Source of the DNA: an uncultured Collinsella sp.
GTDB lineage: Bacteria; Actinomycetota; Coriobacteriia; Coriobacteriales; Coriobacteriaceae
Direction: 5' to 3'
Assembly: GCA_934646865.1 (NCBI GenBank)
Contig: CAKUEU010000069.1
Coordinates: 1-9,617, forward strand
DNA length: 9,617 nucleotides
Shown here: positions 1 through 5,070 of the stretch, in pieces
Numbering within the stretch: position 1 is the stretch's first letter
Layout of the letters: each line of letters opens with the position of its first letter
The notes under the pieces: model-generated
Database searches by the model: none
What the model was told of the DNA's origin: nothing
Seen by the model: only the letters and a program-made list of their open reading frames with translations
Position numbers and translations under genes: made by a program

Positions 1-543
1 CACGAGCTCGACGTGCGCTGCATCGATTCGCGCACCGGCTCGGGCGCCGAGGGCCTGCTGGTGGAGTACGCGCTCGCTATGCGCGAAGACGGTCGCAGCC
101 TGGACGAGACCGAGGTGCAAATCCGCGCGACCCTGCCCGACGCCCACCTGCTGCTGATTCCCCGCACGCTCGAGAACCTCGTTAAGAACGGCCGCGCCCC
201 CAAGCTCGCCGGCCAGCTCACGCAGATGCTCAACATTCGCCTGGCCGTTTCGCCGGAGTGGCAGTCGGGCGAGATCAAAGCCATCAAGAAGGGCCGTGGC
301 GCCAAGCGCATCGTCGCCAACACCATGGCCGACTGCCTCGCATTTTTGGCCGAGCACCCGGGTTCGAGCGTGCGTGTACTCACGACCGGCGCTGCCGAGG
401 AGCAAGAGCTCGTCAACCAGTCGCTCGCGGGCCAGAACTACGTCGATGCCGGCACCGGCCCCATCGGCTGCACCATCGCCACGCACGTAGGCGTCGACGC
501 CATCGCCATCAGCTACTGCCCCCGCTACCAACCCACCCGCTAG
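1..543 (+). CDS. DegV family fatty-acid-binding protein, C-terminal part (5' end outside window)
   Basis: The reading frame is open from the first base (codons CAC GAG CTC GAC) and ends at TAG 541-543, so 180 residues are present and the N-terminal third or so is missing; an internal GTG at 13 is not a real start. Family features seen: IDSRTGSGAEGLLVEYAL near the beginning, which fits the DegV block of a D-S pair followed by a G-x-G-L-L-V-like helix; a LENLVKNGRAP segment matching the family's L-x-x-L-K-x-GR motif; then LNIRLAVSPEWQSGEIKAIKK, matching the 'lnikPil..dG.i' strand-turn-strand. DegV/FakB proteins bind a single fatty acid between two domains and can present it to a fatty-acid kinase for lipid synthesis; whether this copy does so cannot be told from half a protein. 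The gene is convergent with the toxin-antitoxin operon. Confidence 0.85.
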   Translation, partial: HELDVRCIDSRTGSGAEGLLVEYALAMREDGRSLDETEVQIRATLPDAHLLLIPRTLENLVKNGRAPKLAGQLTQMLNIRLAVSPEWQSGEIKAIKKGRGAKRIVANTMADCLAFLAEHPGSSVRVLTTGAAEEQELVNQSLAGQNYVDAGTGPIGCTIATHVGVDAIAISYCPRYQPTR

Positions 544-558
544 GGACACCCCCATCAC

Positions 559-621
559 TTGCGGTGAAATAGGGACTGTCTTTGGCTTATCAGCCGCAAA
601 TCAATCCCTATTCCACCGCAA
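559..621. repeat. Palindromic hairpin element, family 1 copy A (17-29-17)
   Basis: Left arm TTGCGGTGAAATAGGGA (559-575) pairs with right arm TCCCTATTCCACCGCAA (605-621) with one mismatch; the loop is 29 nt and holds a smaller GGCT/AGCC hairpin. It lies between the convergent degV-like gene and the toxin gene, where a bidirectional terminator would be expected, but neither side has a clear U-tract. A second copy with the same geometry but a different stem tip lies at 6863-6925. Confidence 0.75.
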
Positions 622-636
622 CTTAAAATCGAGTGG

Positions 637-945
637 CTAGCTCAGTGGGACCTGGAACAGTTCTTGATGCGAACCCATTCTTACAAGTCGGATCACTGGA
701 TTAGTTTTGTGCGGCAGGTAGAGAACGACCACGTCGACCAGGCCGTCGGATAGATGGAAATCGATGTGACCGTTGTAGTTGCCGCCCGGGTTGGAGAGCT
801 CGTGGGCGCTATACTCTGCCGGAAGCGAACCATGTGCCGCAAGCTCGGCGACAGCTGCCTTAAACTCGGTTTTTAACTGCGGATGGCTCTGCATCGTTCG
901 CTTATAGTCGGTCTTAAACTGAGCCTCGACCTTAATCTCAAACAT
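637..945 (-). CDS. yafQ: YafQ/RelE-superfamily toxin of a type II toxin-antitoxin pair
   Basis: A 102-residue protein of the small mRNA-cleaving ribosome-dependent RNase fold. Members cut mRNA in the ribosomal A site and arrest translation when the antitoxin is lost. Seen: an N-terminal KVEAQFKTDYKR helix, H48 in the YSAHEL segment where YafQ has 'dHkL', H64 in IDFHLSD, D67, and the C-terminal hallmark RLVRMGSHQELF with H93 and F97, which correspond in position to the catalytic YafQ His87 and Phe91. The middle differs from E. coli YafQ: the 'HIEPDWLLIY' stretch is replaced by HLSDGLVDVVVLYL, so the His-Asp spacing is changed and the Trp is missing. The start ATG (943-945) is 3 nt after the antitoxin stop, typical of translationally coupled antitoxin-first operons. 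Family assignment is firm; the exact subfamily (YafQ or other RelE) is less so. Confidence 0.85.
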   Translation of the reverse strand: MFEIKVEAQFKTDYKRTMQSHPQLKTEFKAAVAELAAHGSLPAEYSAHELSNPGGNYNGHIDFHLSDGLVDVVVLYLPHKTNPVIRLVRMGSHQELFQVPLS

Positions 946-948
946 CGC

Positions 949-1248
949 CTAGTCCTCATCGAGGAACGACATCAGCTCATCAACGTTATCGAATGACGGG
1001 CTATCGTCCGGCAAAATTCCCAGCTCATGAGCCTCGGCGATCACCATGGCGCGCCTCGTCGCCTCGTTGGGTGCCTCCGGTCGACCCACAATCTCAAACG
1101 GAATCTTCCGCTGATTCACCAGCTGCCGAACAGCCAGGTTGAGATAGGAATTAAGGCTCAAGCCAACCGAATCTAAAAACTCAGTCGCCTGCTCCTTGAG
1201 TCCCTCTTCGATGCGAACCGTCGTGGGCTTAACCGTTGCAGTAGACAT
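949..1248 (-). CDS. dinJ: RelB/DinJ-type antitoxin (ribbon-helix-helix)
   Basis: A 99-residue protein. The reading frame extends further upstream, but the start is placed at ATG 1246-1248 because an AGGAGG (complement of 1255-1260) sits 6 nt before it and homologous antitoxins begin just before the DNA-binding strand. Residues 8-13 (PTTVRI) form the expected beta ribbon, followed by two helices (EGLKEQATEFLDSVGL and LNSYLNLAVRQLVNQ), the RelB/DinJ arrangement. The segment RKIPFEI (47-53) is a common junction in DinJ proteins. The acidic tail (PDDSPSFDNVDELMSFLDED) is the part that in this family wraps and neutralises the toxin. It is the first gene of a two-gene operon and probably represses its own promoter. 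Confidence in family is high; no partner specificity can be read. Confidence 0.88.
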   Translation of the reverse strand: MSTATVKPTTVRIEEGLKEQATEFLDSVGLSLNSYLNLAVRQLVNQRKIPFEIVGRPEAPNEATRRAMVIAEAHELGILPDDSPSFDNVDELMSFLDED

Positions 1249-1279
1249 ACGCGACCTCCTCGACCTCGTCTTTTGCATC

Positions 1280-1285
1280 AGTATA
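1280..1285 (-). promoter_or_regulatory. Probable -10 box of the antitoxin-toxin operon
   Basis: On the minus strand this reads TATACT, five of six matches to the sigma-70 -10 consensus. It would start transcription near 1273, leaving a leader of about 25 nt that includes the AGGAGG ribosome site. The hexamer 17 nt upstream (ATCAGA) is a weak -35 and lies inside the right arm of the 1296-1331 palindrome, which is where a RelB/DinJ operator would be expected to block polymerase. Confidence 0.5.
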
Positions 1286-1291
1286 CCCAAT

Positions 1292-1331
1292 AAAAATGGC
1301 AATCTGATGTTAGATAGCATCAGATTGCCAT
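1292..1331 (-). terminator. Rho-independent terminator of the LOG-family gene; possible antitoxin operator
   Basis: A perfect 14-bp stem (1296-1309 with 1318-1331; arm ATGGCAATCTGATG) around an 8-nt loop, followed on the minus strand by TTTTTATT. It begins 31 nt after the LOG-family stop codon, so it fits an intrinsic terminator for that gene. The same palindrome covers the -35 region of the antitoxin operon, so it may also bind the DinJ-like repressor. The terminator role is read from structure; the operator role is inferred. Confidence 0.8.
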
Positions 1332-1362
1332 GCATATTCGTGTCACGACAGGCACGATCACT

Positions 1363-2121
1363 CTACATCAGCCCGCTCAGGGCGACGTCGACGGCTTCGT
1401 TGAGGTCGTCGGTGATGTGCACGAGTTCGGGATCGAGCGGGCTGATCATACCGGCGTCCATCACCGGGCCGTTGAGCCAGTCGAACAGGCCCTGCCAGTA
1501 TTCGCCGCCCACCAGCACGAGCGGCATGCGCTTGACTTTGTGCGTCTGCACCAGCGTGAGCACCTCAAACATCTCGTCGAGCGTACCGAAGCCGCCGGGA
1601 AACACGATGGCGCCCGAGCTGTATTTGACGAACATGGTCTTGCGCACAAAGAAGTAGCGGAAGTCCATGCCGAGGTTCACGTATTTGTTGAGCCCCTGCT
1701 CGTGCGGAAGCTCAATACCCAGACCAACCGACTTGCCGTTAACGCTCGCCGCTCCCCTGTTGGCCGCCTCCATGATGCCGGGGCCGCCGCCGGTGATAAC
1801 CGCCACGCCGCGCTGGGCGATCTTGCGACCGACGGTACGCGCCGCCTTGTAGACCGGGTCCGTCTTGGGCGTGCGGGCGCTGCCGAAGATGGTCACCGCG
1901 GGACCGAGCTCAGCCAGCGCGCCAAAGCCATCGACGAATTCCGCCTGGATACGCAGCACACGCCACGGATCGGCATGCAGCCAATCGGTCGAATCCTCGG
2001 GCGCCAGCAGGTTGGCATAGGTGTTGTCCTTAGGAATCATGGGGCCGCGCATGACCACGGGACCGCGGCGGTACGTCTCGTCGTAGGCAGGCTCGCCCTC
2101 GACGTTCTCATTCTTAATCAT
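1363..2121 (-). CDS. LOG-family (TIGR00730) Rossmann-fold protein, putative nucleoside-monophosphate phosphoribohydrolase
   Basis: A 252-residue protein with the two family signatures: GGGPGIMEAANRGA at 111-124 and PGGFGTLDEMFE at 175-186, with R160-K161 before the second. Plant LOG enzymes release free cytokinin base from the riboside 5'-monophosphate; bacterial members hydrolyse AMP-like nucleotides or are of unknown role. The roughly 70 residues ahead of the Rossmann core (VTIFGSARTPKTD at 76-88) make it longer than the shortest LOG proteins, as in the larger TIGR00730 group. Start ATG 2119-2121 is chosen because AGGAG (complement of 2127-2131) lies 5 nt upstream; the longer frame to 2193 has no ribosome site and would read through the U-tract hairpin. 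The gene ends in a good terminator at 1292-1331. True substrate unknown. Confidence 0.88.
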   Translation of the reverse strand: MIKNENVEGEPAYDETYRRGPVVMRGPMIPKDNTYANLLAPEDSTDWLHADPWRVLRIQAEFVDGFGALAELGPAVTIFGSARTPKTDPVYKAARTVGRKIAQRGVAVITGGGPGIMEAANRGAASVNGKSVGLGIELPHEQGLNKYVNLGMDFRYFFVRKTMFVKYSSGAIVFPGGFGTLDEMFEVLTLVQTHKVKRMPLVLVGGEYWQGLFDWLNGPVMDAGMISPLDPELVHITDDLNEAVDVALSGLM

Positions 2122-2137
2122 GGGTACTCCTATCGAG

Positions 2138-2184
2138 AAAAAGAAAAATGGGCGGGGTCGACGCCATGCGCCAAACACCCGCCC
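2138..2184 (-). terminator. Terminator-like hairpin in the leader of the LOG-family gene
   Basis: GGGCGGG (2150-2156) pairs with CCCGCCC (2178-2184), a 7-bp all-GC stem with a 21-nt loop, followed on the minus strand by ATTTTTCTTTTTC. It lies about 145 nt after the tgt stop and only a few nt before the LOG ribosome site. It could end tgt transcripts or act as an attenuator within the LOG leader. I see no other terminator for tgt in 2185-2329, and no strong promoter there for the LOG-family gene. Confidence 0.55.
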
Positions 2185-2329
2185 GAACATCAACTATCCG
2201 GTATGGTACCCACGATGCATCAAGTGCTTGCAAGCTATCGGTCAGCGGTCGCGCAGACGGTGCCAGCGAATGTGCCGGCCGGCGCTCGTCCTTTGCCGTT
2301 GCCCGCGCTCCGCAAGCACCCGCGCGCTC

Positions 2330-3469
2330 TTAGTAATCCACCGCCGCAGGACTGTTCATCCAGTCGCTCACAAACGCGCCGTAGCGGCCCTCGATAATGG
2401 CCTGGCGGGCACGCTGCATAAGGTTGAGCAGGTAGAAGATGTTGTGCATCGACAGCAGAATGCCGCCGAGCATCTCCTTCTGCGTGACCATGTGGCGGAT
2501 GAGCGCGCGGCTGTAACCGCCCGTGCACACCGGGCAGGTGCAAGTGGGATCGATGGGGCCGTCGTCGTGCGCAAAGCGCGCGTTGCGGAAGTTGAGGCGA
2601 CCTTCGCTGGAGAACGCCGTGCCCATGCGGCCGGTACGCGTCGGCAGCACGCAGTCGAACATGTCGATACCCACACCCACGCCGCGCACGAGCGTAGTCG
2701 GGTTGCCGACGCCCATCAGGTAGCGCGGCTTATGCTTGGGCATGTACTCGGAAGCCAGCGGCGCCAGCGTCTCGAACATGGTCTCGTGGTCCTCGCCCAC
2801 CGAGTAACCGCCGATGCCGTAGCCGGGGAAGTCGCCGCACTCCTCCAGGTGACGCAGCGAACGCAGGCGCAGATCCAGATGCATGCCGCCCTGGACGATA
2901 CCAAAGAGTGCCTGGTCATCGCGGGTATGCGCCTTGTAGCAGCGCTCGGCCCACATGCTCGACAGCTCCACGGCGCGCTCGACATACTGGCGCGTGGCGG
3001 GATAGCCGGGGCATTGGTCGAGCTGCATGCAGATGTCGGAACCGAGCTTCATGGCGATTTCCATGTTGTCCTCGGGCGTCCAGAACACGTGGCGGCCGTC
3101 GTAGTCGTTGACGATAAAACGCACGCCCTCGTCGGTAAGCTTGACGGCGTCGTTGTGGCTGAACACCTGGAAACCGCCCGAGTCGGTGAGGATGGGGCCA
3201 TGCCAGTTCATAAACTTGTGCAGTCCACCCAGTTCAGCGATGGTGTCCTCGCCGGGACGCATAGACAGGTGATAGGTGTTAGCGAGCACGATCTGCGCGC
3301 CGAGCTGCTTGACGGTCTCGGTGGGGATGCCCTTGACGTTTGCTTTGGTGCCCACGGGCATAAAGATCGGCGTCTCGATGTCGCCATGCGGGGTGTGCAG
3401 CACACCGGCGCGCGCGTGTGTGGTCGGGTCCTCGGCGATCAGGTCGAATTTAAAGAGGCTCTGGTCCAT
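2330..3469 (-). CDS. tgt: tRNA-guanine transglycosylase (queuine/preQ1 tRNA-ribosyltransferase)
   Basis: A 379-residue protein, normal length for bacterial Tgt. It exchanges the wobble guanine of GUN-anticodon tRNAs (Asp, Asn, His, Tyr) for preQ1. Seen: D96 in TDSGGFQVFS (general acid/base loop), D151 in LDQCP, the substrate-pocket strand GIVQGG at 190-195, the nucleophile D272 within GIDMFDCVLPTRTGR, and the zinc site C310-x-C312-x2-C315 with H342, spaced as in the Zymomonas enzyme. All catalytic residues are present. Start ATG 3467-3469 has AAGGAG 9 nt upstream (complement of 3479-3484). A perfect TATAAT lies upstream at 3507-3512. queA and queH, the next two enzymes of the pathway, lie on the same strand 3.7 kb away, separated by two unrelated genes. 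Confidence 0.98.
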   Translation of the reverse strand: MDQSLFKFDLIAEDPTTHARAGVLHTPHGDIETPIFMPVGTKANVKGIPTETVKQLGAQIVLANTYHLSMRPGEDTIAELGGLHKFMNWHGPILTDSGGFQVFSHNDAVKLTDEGVRFIVNDYDGRHVFWTPEDNMEIAMKLGSDICMQLDQCPGYPATRQYVERAVELSSMWAERCYKAHTRDDQALFGIVQGGMHLDLRLRSLRHLEECGDFPGYGIGGYSVGEDHETMFETLAPLASEYMPKHKPRYLMGVGNPTTLVRGVGVGIDMFDCVLPTRTGRMGTAFSSEGRLNFRNARFAHDDGPIDPTCTCPVCTGGYSRALIRHMVTQKEMLGGILLSMHNIFYLLNLMQRARQAIIEGRYGAFVSDWMNSPAAVDY

Positions 3470-3506
3470 AAACTGGAACTCCTTGGTAGCGGTTCATACG
3501 CAGACC

Positions 3507-3512
3507 ATTATA
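3507..3512 (-). promoter_or_regulatory. Probable tgt promoter (-10 box)
   Basis: The minus strand reads TATAAT, a perfect -10 hexamer, placing the start near 3500 and a leader of about 30 nt that carries AAGGAG. No good -35 is seen 16-18 nt upstream (CGGTGC at 17), so the promoter may depend on an activator or be moderate. Confidence 0.5.
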
Positions 3513-3556
3513 CGGGCAACCCGCAAGAAGCACCGACTCGACAGAAACTGGTGCAA

Positions 3557-3716
3557 GGTAGTCATTGAGGACGTTCTTAAACAACCAGTCGTTAGGGACA
3601 GTCTTTAGGACTACCAGGCAAAGGAGTGTCCCCATCTGCCGGCATTTAGGGACTGTCCCCAAGTGCCGGCAGAGTGTCCCTTTTGACTAGTCATTTAAGT
3701 ACGTCCCCAATGACTA
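3557..3716. repeat. Hairpin element family 2, copy A, with an inserted inner segment
   Basis: Outer arms 3559-3581 and 3694-3716 pair at 21 of 23 positions (arm starts TAGTCATTG and ends CTTAAA). Compared with the compact copy at 6932-6991, about 100 bp (3582-3683) is inserted between the left arm and the TGACTAGTCA palindrome (3684-3693). The inserted part starts with a variant of the same arm (AGTCGTTAGGGACAGTCTT) and contains its own inverted repeat TCTGCCGGCA (3635-3644) / TGCCGGCAGA (3664-3673) around the palindrome GGGACTGTCCC (3649-3659). It looks like repeats nested in repeats. Confidence 0.7.
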
Positions 3717-3811
3717 TCAACTTGCAACAGCCAAGGTAACGCCGATGTTTTGGCACCGACAGCGAAAACCCGCCAAAGCGAGCAAAGTGCCCTCAAGCAA
3801 AATGGCGCCGC

Positions 3812-3940
3812 AGGTTGAGCATAAGTCAGCGAGCGGGCCGCATTTGAGACAAGGTGACGTGAAACGAAAGGGCGCTGACCTTCTGGTCGCGCCCTTGAAG
3901 TTGAACGTCAGATTGTCCAAATGCGGCCCGCGCAGCGTCG
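3812..3940. repeat. 129-bp long-hairpin element, copy A
   Basis: Identical at 128 of 129 positions to 7017-7145, in the same orientation. Its core, 3833-3931, folds almost end to end: outer stem 14 bp (3833-3846 with 3918-3931, GCGGGCCGCATTTG), then GACAA/TTGTC, TGACGT/ACGTCA, AAC/GTT, AAGGGCGC/GCGCCCTT and GACC/GGTC closing a TTCT tetraloop. Stems are separated by small internal loops that on the plus strand are purine-rich and can form G.A pairs (for example 3861-3862 opposite 3903-3904). It may be a structured RNA or a REP/MITE-like mobile hairpin. I cannot name a known family. Confidence 0.8.
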
Positions 3941-3944
3941 GCCC

Positions 3945-3972
3945 GTTACGGCGTTTGGTAAAACGCCGTAAC
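3945..3972 (-). terminator. 12-bp hairpin next to the dehydrogenase stop codon
   Basis: GTTACGGCGTTT (3945-3956) and AAACGCCGTAAC (3961-3972) form a perfect 12-bp stem with a 4-nt loop, starting 2 nt after the TAA stop of the dehydrogenase gene. There is no U-tract on either strand, so it is not a classical intrinsic terminator; it may protect the mRNA 3' end or assist Rho-dependent termination. The equivalent hairpin after queA keeps the GTTACG/CGTAAC base but has a different paired middle. Confidence 0.5.
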
Positions 3973-3974
3973 CA

Positions 3975-4775
3975 TTAAGGACGCTGGCCCATGCCACCCT
4001 CGAGGGTAACGGTCTCGCCGTTCATATACTTAAAGTCGGGGCCGCAAAGCTGAACGACCACACGGCCGATCTCCTTCTCGACGTCGCCGTAGTGGCCCGC
4101 CGGCGGCATGTGGACGTTGGCCTTGAACGCCTCGGGGTAGGCATCCTGGAAGTTCTCGAGCGCAGCGGTCCAGGCAAGCGGGCACACGATGTTGACGTTG
4201 ATGCCGTCGGGGCCCCACTCGTTGGCGGCGACGCGGGTCAGGCCGCGGATGCCCTCCTTGGCAGCGGCGTAGCTGCACTGGCCATAGTTGCCAAACAGGC
4301 CGGCGCCCGAAGCAAAGTTGACCACGGAACCCTTGGTCTCCTTCAGGTGCGGATAGGCCTTCTGCATATACAGATAGGTGGCGTACAGACCGGAGTAAAT
4401 GGCCAGGTTGAACTGGTCCATGGTGTGATCGGCGATGGTCACACCCGAGGCGCTGGCCTGGGCGTTGTTGACGACAGCGTCGATACGGCCGAACTCGGCG
4501 ATAGCCTGGTCGATAACGTTCTGGACGACGGCCTCGTTGTCCTGACCAGCCGAGACATCGGCCTGAACAGGCAGAACCTTGACGCCGTACTCAGCCTCGA
4601 GAGACTCCTTGGCAGCCTCGAGCTTGGCAACGTTACGGCCGGTGATAACGAGGTTTGCGCCCTCCTTGGCAAAAGCGATATCGATGCCGTAGCCGATGGA
4701 GCCAGCGGAGCCGTCCTTGAGCGTGGCCTTGCCGCCGCCGGTGATGATCACGGTCTTACCAGTGAAAAGTCCCAT
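3975..4775 (-). CDS. Short-chain dehydrogenase, probable bile-acid 12alpha-hydroxysteroid dehydrogenase-like
   Basis: A 266-residue classical SDR. Start ATG 4773-4775 has AAAGGA 6 nt upstream (complement of 4782-4787); the longer frame to 4979 is not supported. Seen: cofactor motif TGGG at 12-15 with SIGYGI at 26-31, NNAQASASG at 103-111, catalytic S156, Y169 and K173 in SYAAAKEG, and TGRN at 45-48, whose Arg after the second strand suggests NADP(H). From memory, the stretches NNAQASASG, NFASGAGLFGN-GQCSYAAAKEGIRGL and the C-terminus DFKYM-GET-TLEGGMGQRP match the 12alpha-hydroxysteroid dehydrogenase of Clostridium sp. ATCC 29733 almost word for word. That enzyme interconverts cholic acid and 12-oxo-chenodeoxycholic acid. 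One oddity is a short insert (TLKDGSAG, 18-25) inside the glycine-rich loop. SDR status is certain; the bile-acid substrate is inferred and a generic 3-oxoacyl reductase role is not excluded. The gene stands alone, divergent from the coiled-coil gene. Confidence 0.88.
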   Translation of the reverse strand: MGLFTGKTVIITGGGKATLKDGSAGSIGYGIDIAFAKEGANLVITGRNVAKLEAAKESLEAEYGVKVLPVQADVSAGQDNEAVVQNVIDQAIAEFGRIDAVVNNAQASASGVTIADHTMDQFNLAIYSGLYATYLYMQKAYPHLKETKGSVVNFASGAGLFGNYGQCSYAAAKEGIRGLTRVAANEWGPDGINVNIVCPLAWTAALENFQDAYPEAFKANVHMPPAGHYGDVEKEIGRVVVQLCGPDFKYMNGETVTLEGGMGQRP

Positions 4776-5070
4776 ACAAAGTCCTTTCAAAATCGCGACG
4801 GGCGAACCCGCCGGCTGCGCGCATCCAAATAAACGCGCCAAAAGCTGAGATGCAACTTTAGCGTGTTCAAGTGAAAATAAAAGACCTCGGCAGGCGAACG
4901 GCATAACGTCTTTCGGCGAAGGGAATGTCAAGTACAAACTGGATAAAGCGGCCGAGTTTTTGTTGTCGAAACGAGCCATCGAACACGTTTTGAAACTTTG
5001 CTGCGGGGCGCGGGATGTCGGCGCGAAACTTTATTATAGGGTGACGAACAACGATGAGGAGCACATGCCT
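4776..5070. other. Divergent intergenic region of the dehydrogenase and coiled-coil genes
   Basis: About 295 bp without a supported gene. It holds the dehydrogenase ribosome site (4782-4787), the candidate dehydrogenase promoter, a direct repeat GAAACTTT at 4992-4999 and 5025-5032 (33 bp apart, about three helical turns), an AT-rich TATTAT at 5032-5037 that could be a -10 for the plus-strand gene although no matching -35 is seen, and the GAGGAG ribosome site (5056-5061). Confidence 0.45.
4903..4931 (-). promoter_or_regulatory. Candidate promoter of the dehydrogenase gene
   Basis: The minus strand carries a perfect -35 TTGACA (complement of 4926-4931) and, 17 nt later, CGTTAT (4903-4908), a weak -10 with three of six matches. 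The start would lie near 4896, giving a leader of about 120 nt. Only the -35 is convincing. Confidence 0.35.

Larger units (their letters stand above)
3470..3974. other. 505-bp repeat-rich intergenic region between tgt and the dehydrogenase gene
   Basis: No convincing gene. From left to right it holds the tgt promoter and ribosome site (3479-3512), a nested hairpin element (3557-3716), a unique stretch with a small TTTGGC/GCCAAA hairpin (3749-3777), the 129-bp long-hairpin element (3812-3940) and a stop-codon-abutting hairpin (3945-3972). tgt reads away to the left and the dehydrogenase gene reads toward this region, so the right half is 3' flank of the dehydrogenase gene. Confidence 0.7.

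Noticed and set aside
1330..2397. Long plus-strand open frame opposite the LOG-family gene
   Set aside because: It is the antisense shadow of a GC-rich gene that has both family motifs, a ribosome site and a terminator; the plus-strand frame is His/Arg-rich with no recognisable domain.
2120..3568. 482-codon plus-strand frame opposite tgt
   Set aside because: tgt is unmistakable on the other strand; the frame's His/Val/Ala-rich translation is typical of an antisense shadow.
3717..3920. Minus-strand 67-codon frame across the 129-bp element with a CLKCGPLADLCSTCG zinc-ribbon-like stretch
   Set aside because: It needs a TTG start with no ribosome site and lies inside the hairpin element. In copy B the last cysteine becomes Tyr and the frame continues differently, so the Cys pattern is more likely a by-product of the repeat. 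A conserved peptide in other copies would change this.
3557..3972. Possible CRISPR array or tRNA gene in the repeat-rich gap
   Set aside because: Repeats are inverted and of several different kinds with no regular spacer, and no tRNA cloverleaf or T-arm sequence is visible.
4092..4832. 246-codon plus-strand frame opposite the dehydrogenase gene
   Set aside because: Antisense shadow of an SDR with intact catalytic residues.
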